Assembly: GCA_045611765.1 (NCBI GenBank)
Contig: JAZKXT010000005.1
Location: 1 to 22,894, forward strand
DNA: 22,894 nt
Direction: 5' to 3'
Source of the DNA: UMGS1649 sp045611765
Lineage (GTDB): Bacteria; Bacillota; Clostridia; TANB77; CAG-465
The stretch's first letter is position 1; each line of letters opens with the position of its first letter. Under the pieces are notes generated by a model. That model saw only the letters and a list, made by a program, of their open reading frames with translations. It made no database searches and was not told where the DNA came from. A program made the translations under genes and the position numbers. Positions 7,243 through 13,827 of this stretch are shown here, piece after piece.

Positions 7243-7845
7243 ATGAAAAATCGTGACAAAACAAAACGTAAAGAGGAAAAACAACGGTTAAAAGCGCTGA
7301 AAACGTATTACAGATCATATGCAATTGGAGACAGTGTATTTAGTAGCAAACATGTGAAATGCATTGTGGTGGCTAAACATAAGTTAAACAACGAATATTA
7401 TTTTGTCGTACAAGATATGTATGGTGCTTTGCAGCTCCAAAAACTTGTATATGGCGAGAGAATACGGATAGTTAATGTATCTAGAGAAGGGAAGCAGTAT
7501 GATAAAAACAGCAATGTTTTTGATACTTGGTTTGCAACGCTAGAGAAAAAACATTTTAGAATGTTAGAAGAGTATTACAACAAAACACATATAGGAGACC
7601 AGTACAAGGATAAAAATTACATTTTTGTATTAAAGAAACAATATGTTGGAAACCATTATTTTATACTTACAGATCAGAGAGGTGCATATGTAGTAGCAAG
7701 ACTAAGTTGGTGGTATACAAAGGTGCGACTTGAAATCCTTTCGGAAAATCAGTGGGGCAAGGATAAGGAATTGTTTGCTCGGTGGATTCAAGAAGCCAAA
7801 GAACGAGAGCTACTAAGACACAGGACAAAACATATAGGAGGATGA
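7243..7845 (+). CDS. Unknown protein built from two tandem ~80-residue repeats
   Basis: This 200-residue soluble protein is not recognised. A very basic N-terminus (residues 1-20, mostly K and R) precedes two copies of the same unit. Copy 1 runs from about 22 to 102 and copy 2 from about 111 to 187. Matching landmarks are YYRSYAIGD (22-30) and YYNKTHIGD (111-119), EYYFVVQDMYGA (51-62) and NHYFILTDQRGA (137-148), RIRIVNVS (73-80) and VRLEILS (161-167), and FDTWFATLEK (93-102) and FARWIQEAKE (178-187). Each unit reads as a strand-rich piece capped by a helix, suggesting a small beta-barrel-type module; that fold is inference. There is no signal peptide or membrane segment. GAAGGGAG at 7228-7235 supports the ATG. 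The next gene starts 4 bases after this stop, with AGGAGG inside the last codons, so the two are co-translated. Confidence 0.8.
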   Translation: MKNRDKTKRKEEKQRLKALKTYYRSYAIGDSVFSSKHVKCIVVAKHKLNNEYYFVVQDMYGALQLQKLVYGERIRIVNVSREGKQYDKNSNVFDTWFATLEKKHFRMLEEYYNKTHIGDQYKDKNYIFVLKKQYVGNHYFILTDQRGAYVVARLSWWYTKVRLEILSENQWGKDKELFARWIQEAKERELLRHRTKHIGG

Positions 7846-7848
7846 CAC

Positions 7849-8412
7849 ATGTATAATATTACTATCGATATGGATGAGCACAAAAAGTTTTTTTCGACTT
7901 CACTGGGACAAAACTTTATAAAAGAAATGGCAAATACGGATAATTTAGAGAAGCTTAAGTCTATTGTAAATTGTCCTTATGCTTCAACAGAGATTATTGA
8001 AGATGTTGTTAAGCGGTTAATAGAAAAAGAACTTGCTAAAATTGAAAAAGACGGCTCATATGATTCGGAAGTACTGTATGTAATTATACATGCAACTCAA
8101 AACAAGAATGCTGGCAGAGAAACACTAGATATGATTTACAGTTTTGCAATGAAGCTGATAGTAAAATACCAGATTGCGTCTATTCCGTATGATATGGGAA
8201 TGGATATGATTAGATGGATAGTAATTAATCCCAGAACTTCGGAAAAAACATTGAAACAAATAAAAACAGACAATGCACATTTAGTTAAGCATATTGTACA
8301 GAACAATGGTATTAGTGATAAGTGGTTGATTGAACTAGTGGAGAATGGAAATACTGAAGAAAAGCTGGCCGCCGTTCCTGAACTTATAAGACGTCTAAAA
8401 TTTAGATATTAA
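7849..8412 (+). CDS. Unknown alpha-helical protein, possibly LRV/HEAT-like
   Basis: This 187-residue protein is not recognised. It is soluble and predicted largely helical by eye. Short repeated stretches such as NPRTSEKTLKQIKTDNAHLVKHIVQ and NNGISDKWLIELVENGNTEEKLAAV have the NP-x-T-x-x-x-L rhythm of leucine-rich-variant or HEAT-like helical repeats. An earlier NCPYASTEIIEDVVKRLIE segment has a similar rhythm. This resemblance is weak and is inference. The ATG at 7849 has a perfect AGGAGG at 7836-7841 lying within the end of the preceding gene. The two genes form a pair bounded by the promoter at 7183 and the terminator at 8440-8471, so they probably work together. No function can be named. 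Confidence 0.8.
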   Translation: MYNITIDMDEHKKFFSTSLGQNFIKEMANTDNLEKLKSIVNCPYASTEIIEDVVKRLIEKELAKIEKDGSYDSEVLYVIIHATQNKNAGRETLDMIYSFAMKLIVKYQIASIPYDMGMDMIRWIVINPRTSEKTLKQIKTDNAHLVKHIVQNNGISDKWLIELVENGNTEEKLAAVPELIRRLKFRY

Positions 8413-8439
8413 GAGTAAGCTGAACTTATTTAAATATGG

Positions 8440-8478
8440 CTCTGGATAAATGTATATACATTTATCCAGAGTTTGTTC
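8440..8478 (+). terminator. Strong terminator of the two-gene cassette
   Basis: A near-perfect palindrome, 8440-8454 with 8457-8471 (CTCTGGATAAATG...CATTTATCCAGAG), is followed by TTTGTTCTTT. The tip cannot close fully, so the effective stem is 13-14 bp. Confidence 0.85.
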
Positions 8479-8520
8479 TTTATAAAAAACTCTCTGCAAA
8501 AAATGTGTAGAAAAAACATC

Positions 8521-8549
8521 TTGAAAATTATATATTCTCATGATATACT
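8521..8549 (+). promoter_or_regulatory. Promoter of rubrerythrin
   Basis: TTGAAA (8521-8526) and TATACT (8544-8549) are 17 bases apart with a TGA extended -10. The expected start is near 8556. Confidence 0.75.
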
Positions 8550-8557
8550 AATCTTGC

Positions 8558-8580
8558 AAATAATATAATAGATATTATTT
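8558..8580 (+). repeat. 9-5-9 inverted repeat at the rubrerythrin transcription start
   Basis: AAATAATAT (8558-8566) and its exact complement ATATTATTT (8572-8580) flank a 5-base spacer. The repeat lies just downstream of the predicted transcription start and directly before the ribosome binding site at 8582-8589. It could be an operator for a redox repressor or a short 5'-UTR hairpin. It does not match the 7-1-7 PerR box from memory. Confidence 0.45.
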
Positions 8581-8598
8581 TAAAGGAGGATATGAATT

Positions 8599-9138
8599 AT
8601 GGAATTAAAAGGATCAAGAACAGAAGCAAATCTTATGGCGGCATTTGCTGGTGAATCACAAGCAAGAAACAAATATACATATTATGCTTCTAAAGCAAAA
8701 AAAGAAGGATATGAACAAATAGCGGCAATATTTACAGAGACTGCAGATAACGAAAAAGAACACGCTAAAATGTGGTTTAAATTATTACACGATGGTGGTG
8801 TTCCAGATACAATAACAAATCTAAAAGATGCTGCAGCTGGTGAAAATTATGAATGGACAGATATGTATGCAGAATTTGCAAAAGTTGCAAAAGAAGAAGG
8901 TTTTGATAGAATAGCATATTTATTTGAAGCTGTTGGAAAAATAGAAAAAGAACACGAAGAAAGATACAATAAACTTCTAAAAAATATAGAAGATGGAAAT
9001 GTATTTGAATACGGTGAAATAAAAATATGGAAATGTAGAAATTGTGGACATATTCACGTAGGTCTTAAAGCACCAGAAGTTTGTCCAGTATGTGATCATC
9101 CAAAAGCATATTTTGAATTAAAAGCAGAAAATTATTAA
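8599..9138 (+). CDS. rbr: Rubrerythrin
   Basis: Rubrerythrin is a cytoplasmic diiron protein that reduces hydrogen peroxide in anaerobes, with electrons from NADH via rubredoxin-type partners. The 179 residues have the usual two-domain layout. An erythrin four-helix domain carries E19, E52xxH55 and E116xxH119 iron ligands. The C-terminal rubredoxin-like Fe(SCys)4 domain has CRNCG (146-150) and CPVCDHPKAYFEL (162-174). The start is fixed by AAAGGAGG at 8582-8589. An ATG at 8592 is out of frame. It is a single-gene unit with its own promoter (8521-8549), a candidate operator (8558-8580) and a terminator (9156-9189). A second oxygen-defence gene, desulfoferrodoxin, lies about 12 kb downstream. 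Confidence 0.97.
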   Translation: MELKGSRTEANLMAAFAGESQARNKYTYYASKAKKEGYEQIAAIFTETADNEKEHAKMWFKLLHDGGVPDTITNLKDAAAGENYEWTDMYAEFAKVAKEEGFDRIAYLFEAVGKIEKEHEERYNKLLKNIEDGNVFEYGEIKIWKCRNCGHIHVGLKAPEVCPVCDHPKAYFELKAENY

Positions 9139-9155
9139 AATAAATTATAAATTGG

Positions 9156-9192
9156 TAGAGGATATATGTAATATAACATATGTCCTCTATTT
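9156..9192 (+). terminator. Terminator of rubrerythrin
   Basis: A 14-bp stem (9156-9169 with 9176-9189, one T-G wobble) encloses a 6-base loop. The few Ts after it are shared with the -35 box of the next gene at 9191. Confidence 0.7.
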
Positions 9193-9219
9193 GACATTAT
9201 ACTTTAAATGATGTAAAAT
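9191..9219 (+). promoter_or_regulatory. Promoter of ppaC
   Basis: A consensus TTGACA (9191-9196), a 17-base spacer and TAAAAT (9214-9219). The -35 box begins right at the end of the rubrerythrin terminator. Confidence 0.85.
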
Positions 9220-9251
9220 AATATGAGCGATTTACATAAAAAGGAGAAAGC

Positions 9252-10874
9252 ATGAAACAAACAACATATATATTTGGACATAGAAAACCAGATACAGACT
9301 CTGTTGCATCAGCAATAGCATTGTCATATTTAAAAAATAAAAGAGGGCATAAAACTATGCCTGTTGTGCTAGATGATATAAACAAAGAAACAGAATTTGT
9401 TTTAAATTATTTTGGAATAAAACAACCAGAATTTTTAAATGATGTTAAGCTAAAAATAGAAGATGTAAACTATTACAAAGACTGTTATGTGTCGGAAAAA
9501 GAAAGTATAAAAAATACATATGAATATATAAAGGAAAAAGGAATAACCGGTGTACCTATTGTGGACAAGACTAAAAAACTGTTGGGACTAGTTACTGTAA
9601 AAATGATAGGTAATGAATTAATAGGTGGAGATTTTACGCATCTTACAACTTCTTACGATAATATATTAGATACATTGAAAGGGAAAGAAGTATTAAGAGT
9701 AAGCAATGAAATTGATGGCGAAATACTTACAGCAGCTTTTAAAAGTTCCACCATTTTAAATACGATACAAATAAATGAAAATAACATTGTTATAGTGGGA
9801 GATAGGCACAATATAATAGAATATGCAATACAAAGTAAAGCAGGGCTTGTTATTATTGTTGGTGGAGAACAAGTTAAACCTGAACATTTAGAACTCGCTA
9901 AAAGGAATAATGTAAATATAATCTCTACGGCATATGATACTTTCCACACAGCTAAATTAATAGGGCTTAGCGGTTATGTAGGAACACTATTACATAATGC
10001 CAGAATAGAGAAGATATATGAAAAAGACTATTTAGATTCTTTTGTTGAATTAAGTAGTAAACAAGGATATAATAATTATCCTGTTGTTAACAAAAAAGAT
10101 AAATGTGTTGGCCTTATAAGAGTTACAGACATTAAAGAAAAGAAAAGGAAAAAAGTAATTTTAGTTGATCACAACGAAGCGGCTCAGAGTGCGGTAGGAC
10201 TTGAGGAGGCCGAAATAACAGAAATTGTAGATCATCATAAAATAGGTGACCTTACTACAAACAAGCCAATTAATTTTAGAAATATGAAGGTTGGAAGTAC
10301 AAATACAATAATATATATGCTTTATACAGAAGCGGGAATAAAGATACCACAAGAAATTGCGGGAGTTATGCTGTCTGGCATTATTTCAGATACATTAAAA
10401 TTTACATCACCAACCACAACGGAAATGGATAAAAATGTGGCACAAGTTTTGGCGAAATTAGCAGAAGTTAATATAGACGAATATGCTATGCAAATGTTCA
10501 AAGCTGGAACAAAACTTGATGGAAAGACAACAGACGAAATTATATTAGCAGATATGAAGGTATTCCCAATTGATGAAGAAAAAATAGCGGTATCCCAAGT
10601 ATTTACTTTAAATTCAGAAGAAATTTTAAATAATAAAGAGGGATATGTAAAGACACTAGAGGACATCGCCCGTTCTAAAGGTTATTCTATCACTATGTTA
10701 TGCGTTACGGATATAATAAAAAACGGCTCATATATTTTATATAATACTGCTTACGAAGAACAGATTAAAGAGGCTTTAGAATTAAATGGGATATATCAAG
10801 GGATATATGTTGATGGAGTACTTTCTAGAAAGAAACAAATTATACCTAAACTTATGGGATATATAATGAAATAA
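9252..10874 (+). CDS. ppaC: Family II (Mn-dependent) inorganic pyrophosphatase with CBS-DRTGG regulatory insert
   Basis: The enzyme hydrolyses pyrophosphate released by biosynthesis. The 540 residues match the regulated class known from Clostridium, in which a nucleotide-sensing insert splits the N-terminal DHH domain. The metal-binding motifs are GHRKPDTDS (9-17; H10, D14, D16), VDHNE (305-309) and VDHHK (326-330). The C-terminal DHHA2 part includes the substrate-binding KLDGKT region (421-426). The insert from about 68 to 300 reads as CBS1 (GVPIVDKTKKLLGLVTVKMI), a DRTGG domain with IIVGG, and CBS2 (NNYPVVNKKDKCVGLIRVTDI). Family members of this type are inhibited by AMP/ADP and activated by ATP or diadenosine polyphosphates, so this one probably reads cellular energy state. 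The start has AAAGGAG at 9239-9245. It is a single-gene unit. Confidence 0.95.
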   Translation: MKQTTYIFGHRKPDTDSVASAIALSYLKNKRGHKTMPVVLDDINKETEFVLNYFGIKQPEFLNDVKLKIEDVNYYKDCYVSEKESIKNTYEYIKEKGITGVPIVDKTKKLLGLVTVKMIGNELIGGDFTHLTTSYDNILDTLKGKEVLRVSNEIDGEILTAAFKSSTILNTIQINENNIVIVGDRHNIIEYAIQSKAGLVIIVGGEQVKPEHLELAKRNNVNIISTAYDTFHTAKLIGLSGYVGTLLHNARIEKIYEKDYLDSFVELSSKQGYNNYPVVNKKDKCVGLIRVTDIKEKKRKKVILVDHNEAAQSAVGLEEAEITEIVDHHKIGDLTTNKPINFRNMKVGSTNTIIYMLYTEAGIKIPQEIAGVMLSGIISDTLKFTSPTTTEMDKNVAQVLAKLAEVNIDEYAMQMFKAGTKLDGKTTDEIILADMKVFPIDEEKIAVSQVFTLNSEEILNNKEGYVKTLEDIARSKGYSITMLCVTDIIKNGSYILYNTAYEEQIKEALELNGIYQGIYVDGVLSRKKQIIPKLMGYIMK

Positions 10875-10880
10875 ATTGTT

Positions 10881-10910
10881 AAGTGAATGCCAATTGCATT
10901 CACTTATATT
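10881..10910 (+). terminator. Terminator of ppaC
   Basis: A perfect 10-bp stem AAGTGAATGC/GCATTCACTT (10881-10890 with 10896-10905) has a CAATT loop and is followed by ATATTT. It starts only 6 bases after the ppaC stop. Confidence 0.75.
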
Positions 10911-10915
10911 TATAG

Positions 10916-10944
10916 TTGACAAAATTATCCAAAAGAGATATTAT
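10916..10944 (+). promoter_or_regulatory. Promoter of the NERD-domain gene, giving a leaderless or near-leaderless mRNA
   Basis: TTGACA (10916-10921), a 17-base spacer and TATTAT (10939-10944). The expected start, about 7 bases after the -10 box, coincides with the ATG at 10951. Confidence 0.75.
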
Positions 10945-10950
10945 TTTCTT

Positions 10951-11793
10951 ATGAAAAAGGGTAGAGCAAGAACAGATGCGCTAGCTGCGCTGTTGATATT
11001 ATTAATAATACCAACAATAGTGTATTTTAAAGAGATATTAATTATATGCTTAATAATATTATTAATAAAATTTATACGTAAAATAAACAAGTGGGCACTT
11101 ATACGTAAACAAGAGAAGTTAAGAGGATATTGGTGTAATAATTATGTAGATTATGCTTCTAATGAAAATGAATATGAGAAATATTTAAATGATAAAAATG
11201 TTCAAAAAGGAATTTTTGCTGAACAAAAGATAGTTAGAATATTAGAAAGAATATTTGCAAAAGAAAATATAATTTACGATTCATATTTTAGAGACGATGA
11301 ACTTGTTACAACCCAAGTGGATATAATAGCCATAGATAATACAGGAATATATATCATTGAATCTAAGGCGTATTCAAGTGTCGTGGTTGGAAAAAGTAAT
11401 GAAAAAATGTGGGCACAATTATTTGGTGGGAAAAAATACAATAGATTTCATAATCCAATTAATCAAAATAAAAGGCACCTAGAAGCTGTAAAAAATAATT
11501 TGAAAGAGTTTGTGCTTCCGGATAATTGTTTCAAATCATATATAGTTTTTGATAACAACTGTAAATTAGATGTAAGTATTGATGAAACTTGCAATGCAAA
11601 AGTTATACAGCAAAAAGAATTATTCTATTCCATTTTAGCTGAAAGAAAAAATACTGAAAACATATTAACTGATGAATTAATAAATAAAATATCTAGAAGA
11701 TTTAGAGCACATTCAAATATAGATGATAAAATGAAAATGGAGCACGTAAAAAGAAGACGAAACAATGTAAAATATGTAGTGGGAAGGAGATAG
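10951..11793 (+). CDS. Membrane-anchored NERD-domain (nuclease-related) protein
   Basis: The 280-residue protein has two N-terminal hydrophobic segments (about 10-26 and 29-42), followed by a basic stretch. A NERD domain spans about 85-200. The restriction-nuclease-like core is visible: the helix QKGIFAEQKIVRILE, then D124 in TQVDIIAID and E137-S-K139 in YIIESKAYS, a D...ExK arrangement. The later NPINQNKRHLEAV is typical of the family. NERD proteins are thought to act on nucleic acids, but their cellular role is poorly known. The ATG at 10951 is chosen over a TTG at 10876 in the same frame, because the promoter (10916-10944) and the ppaC terminator lie between the two. With this start the gene has essentially no leader and no good ribosome binding site. 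The stop codon is inside a hairpin terminator. Confidence 0.85.
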   Translation: MKKGRARTDALAALLILLIIPTIVYFKEILIICLIILLIKFIRKINKWALIRKQEKLRGYWCNNYVDYASNENEYEKYLNDKNVQKGIFAEQKIVRILERIFAKENIIYDSYFRDDELVTTQVDIIAIDNTGIYIIESKAYSSVVVGKSNEKMWAQLFGGKKYNRFHNPINQNKRHLEAVKNNLKEFVLPDNCFKSYIVFDNNCKLDVSIDETCNAKVIQQKELFYSILAERKNTENILTDELINKISRRFRAHSNIDDKMKMEHVKRRRNNVKYVVGRR

Positions 11794-11812
11794 AAATATC
11801 TCCTTGAGTTTT
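11784..11812 (+). terminator. Terminator overlapping the NERD gene stop codon
   Basis: A perfect 9-bp stem AAGGAGATA/TATCTCCTT (11784-11792 with 11797-11805) is closed by a GAAA tetraloop and followed by GAGTTTTATAT. The TAG stop (11791-11793) is in the hairpin. Confidence 0.75.
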
Positions 11813-11901
11813 ATATAATGAAAGCGTATAAGATGTCAAAACTTAGGGCTGAAGCTTGTAATATCATATTGTTCGTTATATAATAATCAAAATCACATAA
11901 T

Positions 11902-11933
11902 TTGACATATAATTTTGGTAATTGTGGGATAAT
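11902..11933 (+). promoter_or_regulatory. Probable promoter of the htrA operon
   Basis: A consensus TTGACA (11902-11907) is followed by GATAAT (11928-11933) preceded by TGG. The 20-base spacing is longer than ideal, so the -10 box may act as an extended -10 on its own. No operator is obvious. Confidence 0.45.
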
Positions 11934-11964
11934 TATAATATATAATAATTATAGGAGGCAACAT

Positions 11965-13161
11965 ATGAAAATAATAATAGATAAAACAAGTAGTGATGAG
12001 GTTAAAGAAAAAAAACCAAAAAAACAAGAAAGATCAGAAAGATATATTGTAAGTAGAACGAGTAGTGGAAGTGGAAAGTATATAGGTGTACTGCTGCTTG
12101 GAATAATAGGTGGAGTTTTAGGCGGTGTACTATCTACACTGGTTGTAATGGAAAACAAGGAACTAGATAATAATTCTGTTCAAAGCAACATTAACACCAA
12201 TTCTACCATAACAGAATATAAATTTGAAACTGTAGAAAATCCAGTGGTGGCTATATCTAAACAAGTAGGGCCATCTGTTGTTGGTGTAAGGGTTTCATAT
12301 AAAGCGCAAACTTTCTTTGGTACAACAGAAGCTGAAGGAGAGGGTTCAGGAATAGTTTATTCTAAAGATGGACATATAATAACAAATTATCATGTGGTGG
12401 AGCAAGCTATAACAGATAATACTGCAAAAGTTCAAGTAATACTTTCTACGGGTGATACGTTAGACGCAAAAGTAGTTGGTGGAGATTCTATTACAGACAT
12501 AGCTGTTATTAAAGTGGAAAAAGAGGGACTTACTGCAGCTATATTTGGAGATAGCGATGCTATCGAGGTTGGAGAACTTGCGGTAGCTATAGGAAATCCG
12601 TTAGGCCAAGAATTTGCTGGTTCAGTTACAGTTGGTTATGTTTCAGCGGTAAATAGAACTATGACGGCTTCAGGTACTACATACAATCTTATACAAACAG
12701 ATGCAGCAATAAACTCTGGAAATAGTGGTGGCCCATTAGTAAGTTCTAGTGGAAAAGTAATTGGTATAAATACAGCTAAAATTTCAGCTACTGGTGTAGA
12801 AGGAATGGGATTTTCTATTCCAATAAACGAAGCTTTGCCTATAGTAGAAGAGCTTATAACAAATAAGAAGATAGTAAGACCATATATAGGAATAACAGGC
12901 GCTTCAATAGATGAAGTAGATGCAAAAAGATATTCGTTGGTTGAAGGTGTATATGTTCAAGCTGTAGATATAAAAAGTCCGGCAGAACTTGGTGGAATAC
13001 GTCAAGGTGATGTTATAGTTGAAGTAAACGGAACTAAAGTTTTATCTGTTCCAGAGATAAATGTAATAAAGAACAAATTAAAAGTGGGAGACAAAATAAA
13101 AATAAAAGTATATAGAGACAAAGAGTACAAAGAACTTACGATAACACTAGGAGCAAACTAA
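11965..13161 (+). CDS. htrA: HtrA/DegP-type membrane-anchored serine protease with PDZ domain
   Basis: HtrA proteases degrade or refold misfolded proteins on the outer face of the cytoplasmic membrane. The 398-residue protein has a basic cytoplasmic tail (1-38), one membrane segment (about 39-62), a trypsin-like domain and one PDZ domain (about 305-395). The catalytic triad is complete: H143 in TNYHVVE, D178 in ITDIAV and S254 in GNSGGPL. The PDZ part has YIGITG and SPAELGGIRQGDVI. The ATG at 11965 follows AGGAGG (11953-11958), and an upstream TTG at 11902 is part of the promoter. The gene lies 12 bases before a response regulator gene and is almost certainly co-transcribed with the two-component system. 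This suggests an envelope or secretion stress unit like B. subtilis CssRS-HtrA. Such regulation is inferred from context only. Confidence 0.95.
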   Translation: MKIIIDKTSSDEVKEKKPKKQERSERYIVSRTSSGSGKYIGVLLLGIIGGVLGGVLSTLVVMENKELDNNSVQSNINTNSTITEYKFETVENPVVAISKQVGPSVVGVRVSYKAQTFFGTTEAEGEGSGIVYSKDGHIITNYHVVEQAITDNTAKVQVILSTGDTLDAKVVGGDSITDIAVIKVEKEGLTAAIFGDSDAIEVGELAVAIGNPLGQEFAGSVTVGYVSAVNRTMTASGTTYNLIQTDAAINSGNSGGPLVSSSGKVIGINTAKISATGVEGMGFSIPINEALPIVEELITNKKIVRPYIGITGASIDEVDAKRYSLVEGVYVQAVDIKSPAELGGIRQGDVIVEVNGTKVLSVPEINVIKNKLKVGDKIKIKVYRDKEYKELTITLGAN

Positions 13162-13173
13162 AAGGGTGGTAAT

Positions 13174-13827
13174 ATGTATAATATTTGTTTAGTTGAAGAT
13201 GAAAAAAACCTAAACAATCTTGTTAAGTCGTATTTAGAAAAAGAAGGCTATAAAGCAATTCAATGTTTTAGTGGCAAAGAAGCATTAAATGTAAAAGAAA
13301 AAATTCATTTGTGGATTTTAGATATAATGCTAGGTGATGAGATAAGTGGATATGATGTAATAAAAAGCATAAGAGAAAAAGATACGGTTGTACCAGTTAT
13401 ATTTACATCGGCAAGAGACCAGGAGCTAGATAAGATAATTGGTTTGGAGATGGGCAGTGACGATTATGTCACAAAGCCATACTCTCCCAAAGAATTAATG
13501 CTTAGAGTATCTAATATATTGAAAAGAGTATATAAGTCAGATAGTTCGAAAATTGTATATGAGAGTTATAATATAAATAAAGAAAAAAGAACCGTATATA
13601 AAGATGAAGAGGATATTAAGCTTACGGCGCTAGAATTCGATCTTCTTGTACTTTTCCTAGATAATATGAACAAGTCTTTTTCTAGAGATGAAATATTGGA
13701 CAAGGTATGGGGGACTGAATATTTTGGAAGCGACAGAGTGGTAGATGACCTTATACGTAGACTTAGAGGTAAAATGCCTGGGTTAAATATAAACACTATT
13801 TATGGATATGGGTATAGATTAACATGA
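13174..13827 (+). CDS. OmpR/PhoB-family response regulator
   Basis: The 217-residue regulator has a receiver domain (1 to about 115) and a C-terminal winged-helix DNA-binding domain (about 125-217). The acidic pocket E8/D9, the phosphoacceptor D50 in LWILDIMLGD, S79 in FTSARD and K101 in YVTKPYSPKEL are all present. The output domain has LTALEFDLLVLFLDN, SRDEILDKVWG, DRVVDDLIRRLRGK and the terminal YGYGYRLT. Phosphorylated by the kinase encoded next, it presumably controls its own operon, including htrA. No repeated binding box could be identified in the short htrA upstream region. GGGTGG at 13163-13168 supports the ATG. It overlaps the sensor kinase gene by 4 bases (ATGA). Confidence 0.95.
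   Translation: MYNICLVEDEKNLNNLVKSYLEKEGYKAIQCFSGKEALNVKEKIHLWILDIMLGDEISGYDVIKSIREKDTVVPVIFTSARDQELDKIIGLEMGSDDYVTKPYSPKELMLRVSNILKRVYKSDSSKIVYESYNINKEKRTVYKDEEDIKLTALEFDLLVLFLDNMNKSFSRDEILDKVWGTEYFGSDRVVDDLIRRLRGKMPGLNINTIYGYGYRLT

Noticed and set aside
10876..10950. Upstream TTG start that would lengthen the NERD protein by 25 residues
   Set aside because: This segment holds the ppaC terminator hairpin and the gene's own promoter, and the extra residues show no plausible N-terminus.
11818..11883. Possible 21-codon ORF before htrA (ATG at 11818)
   Set aside because: It has no Shine-Dalgarno motif and no promoter, lies right after the NERD gene terminator, and its product is not recognisable.
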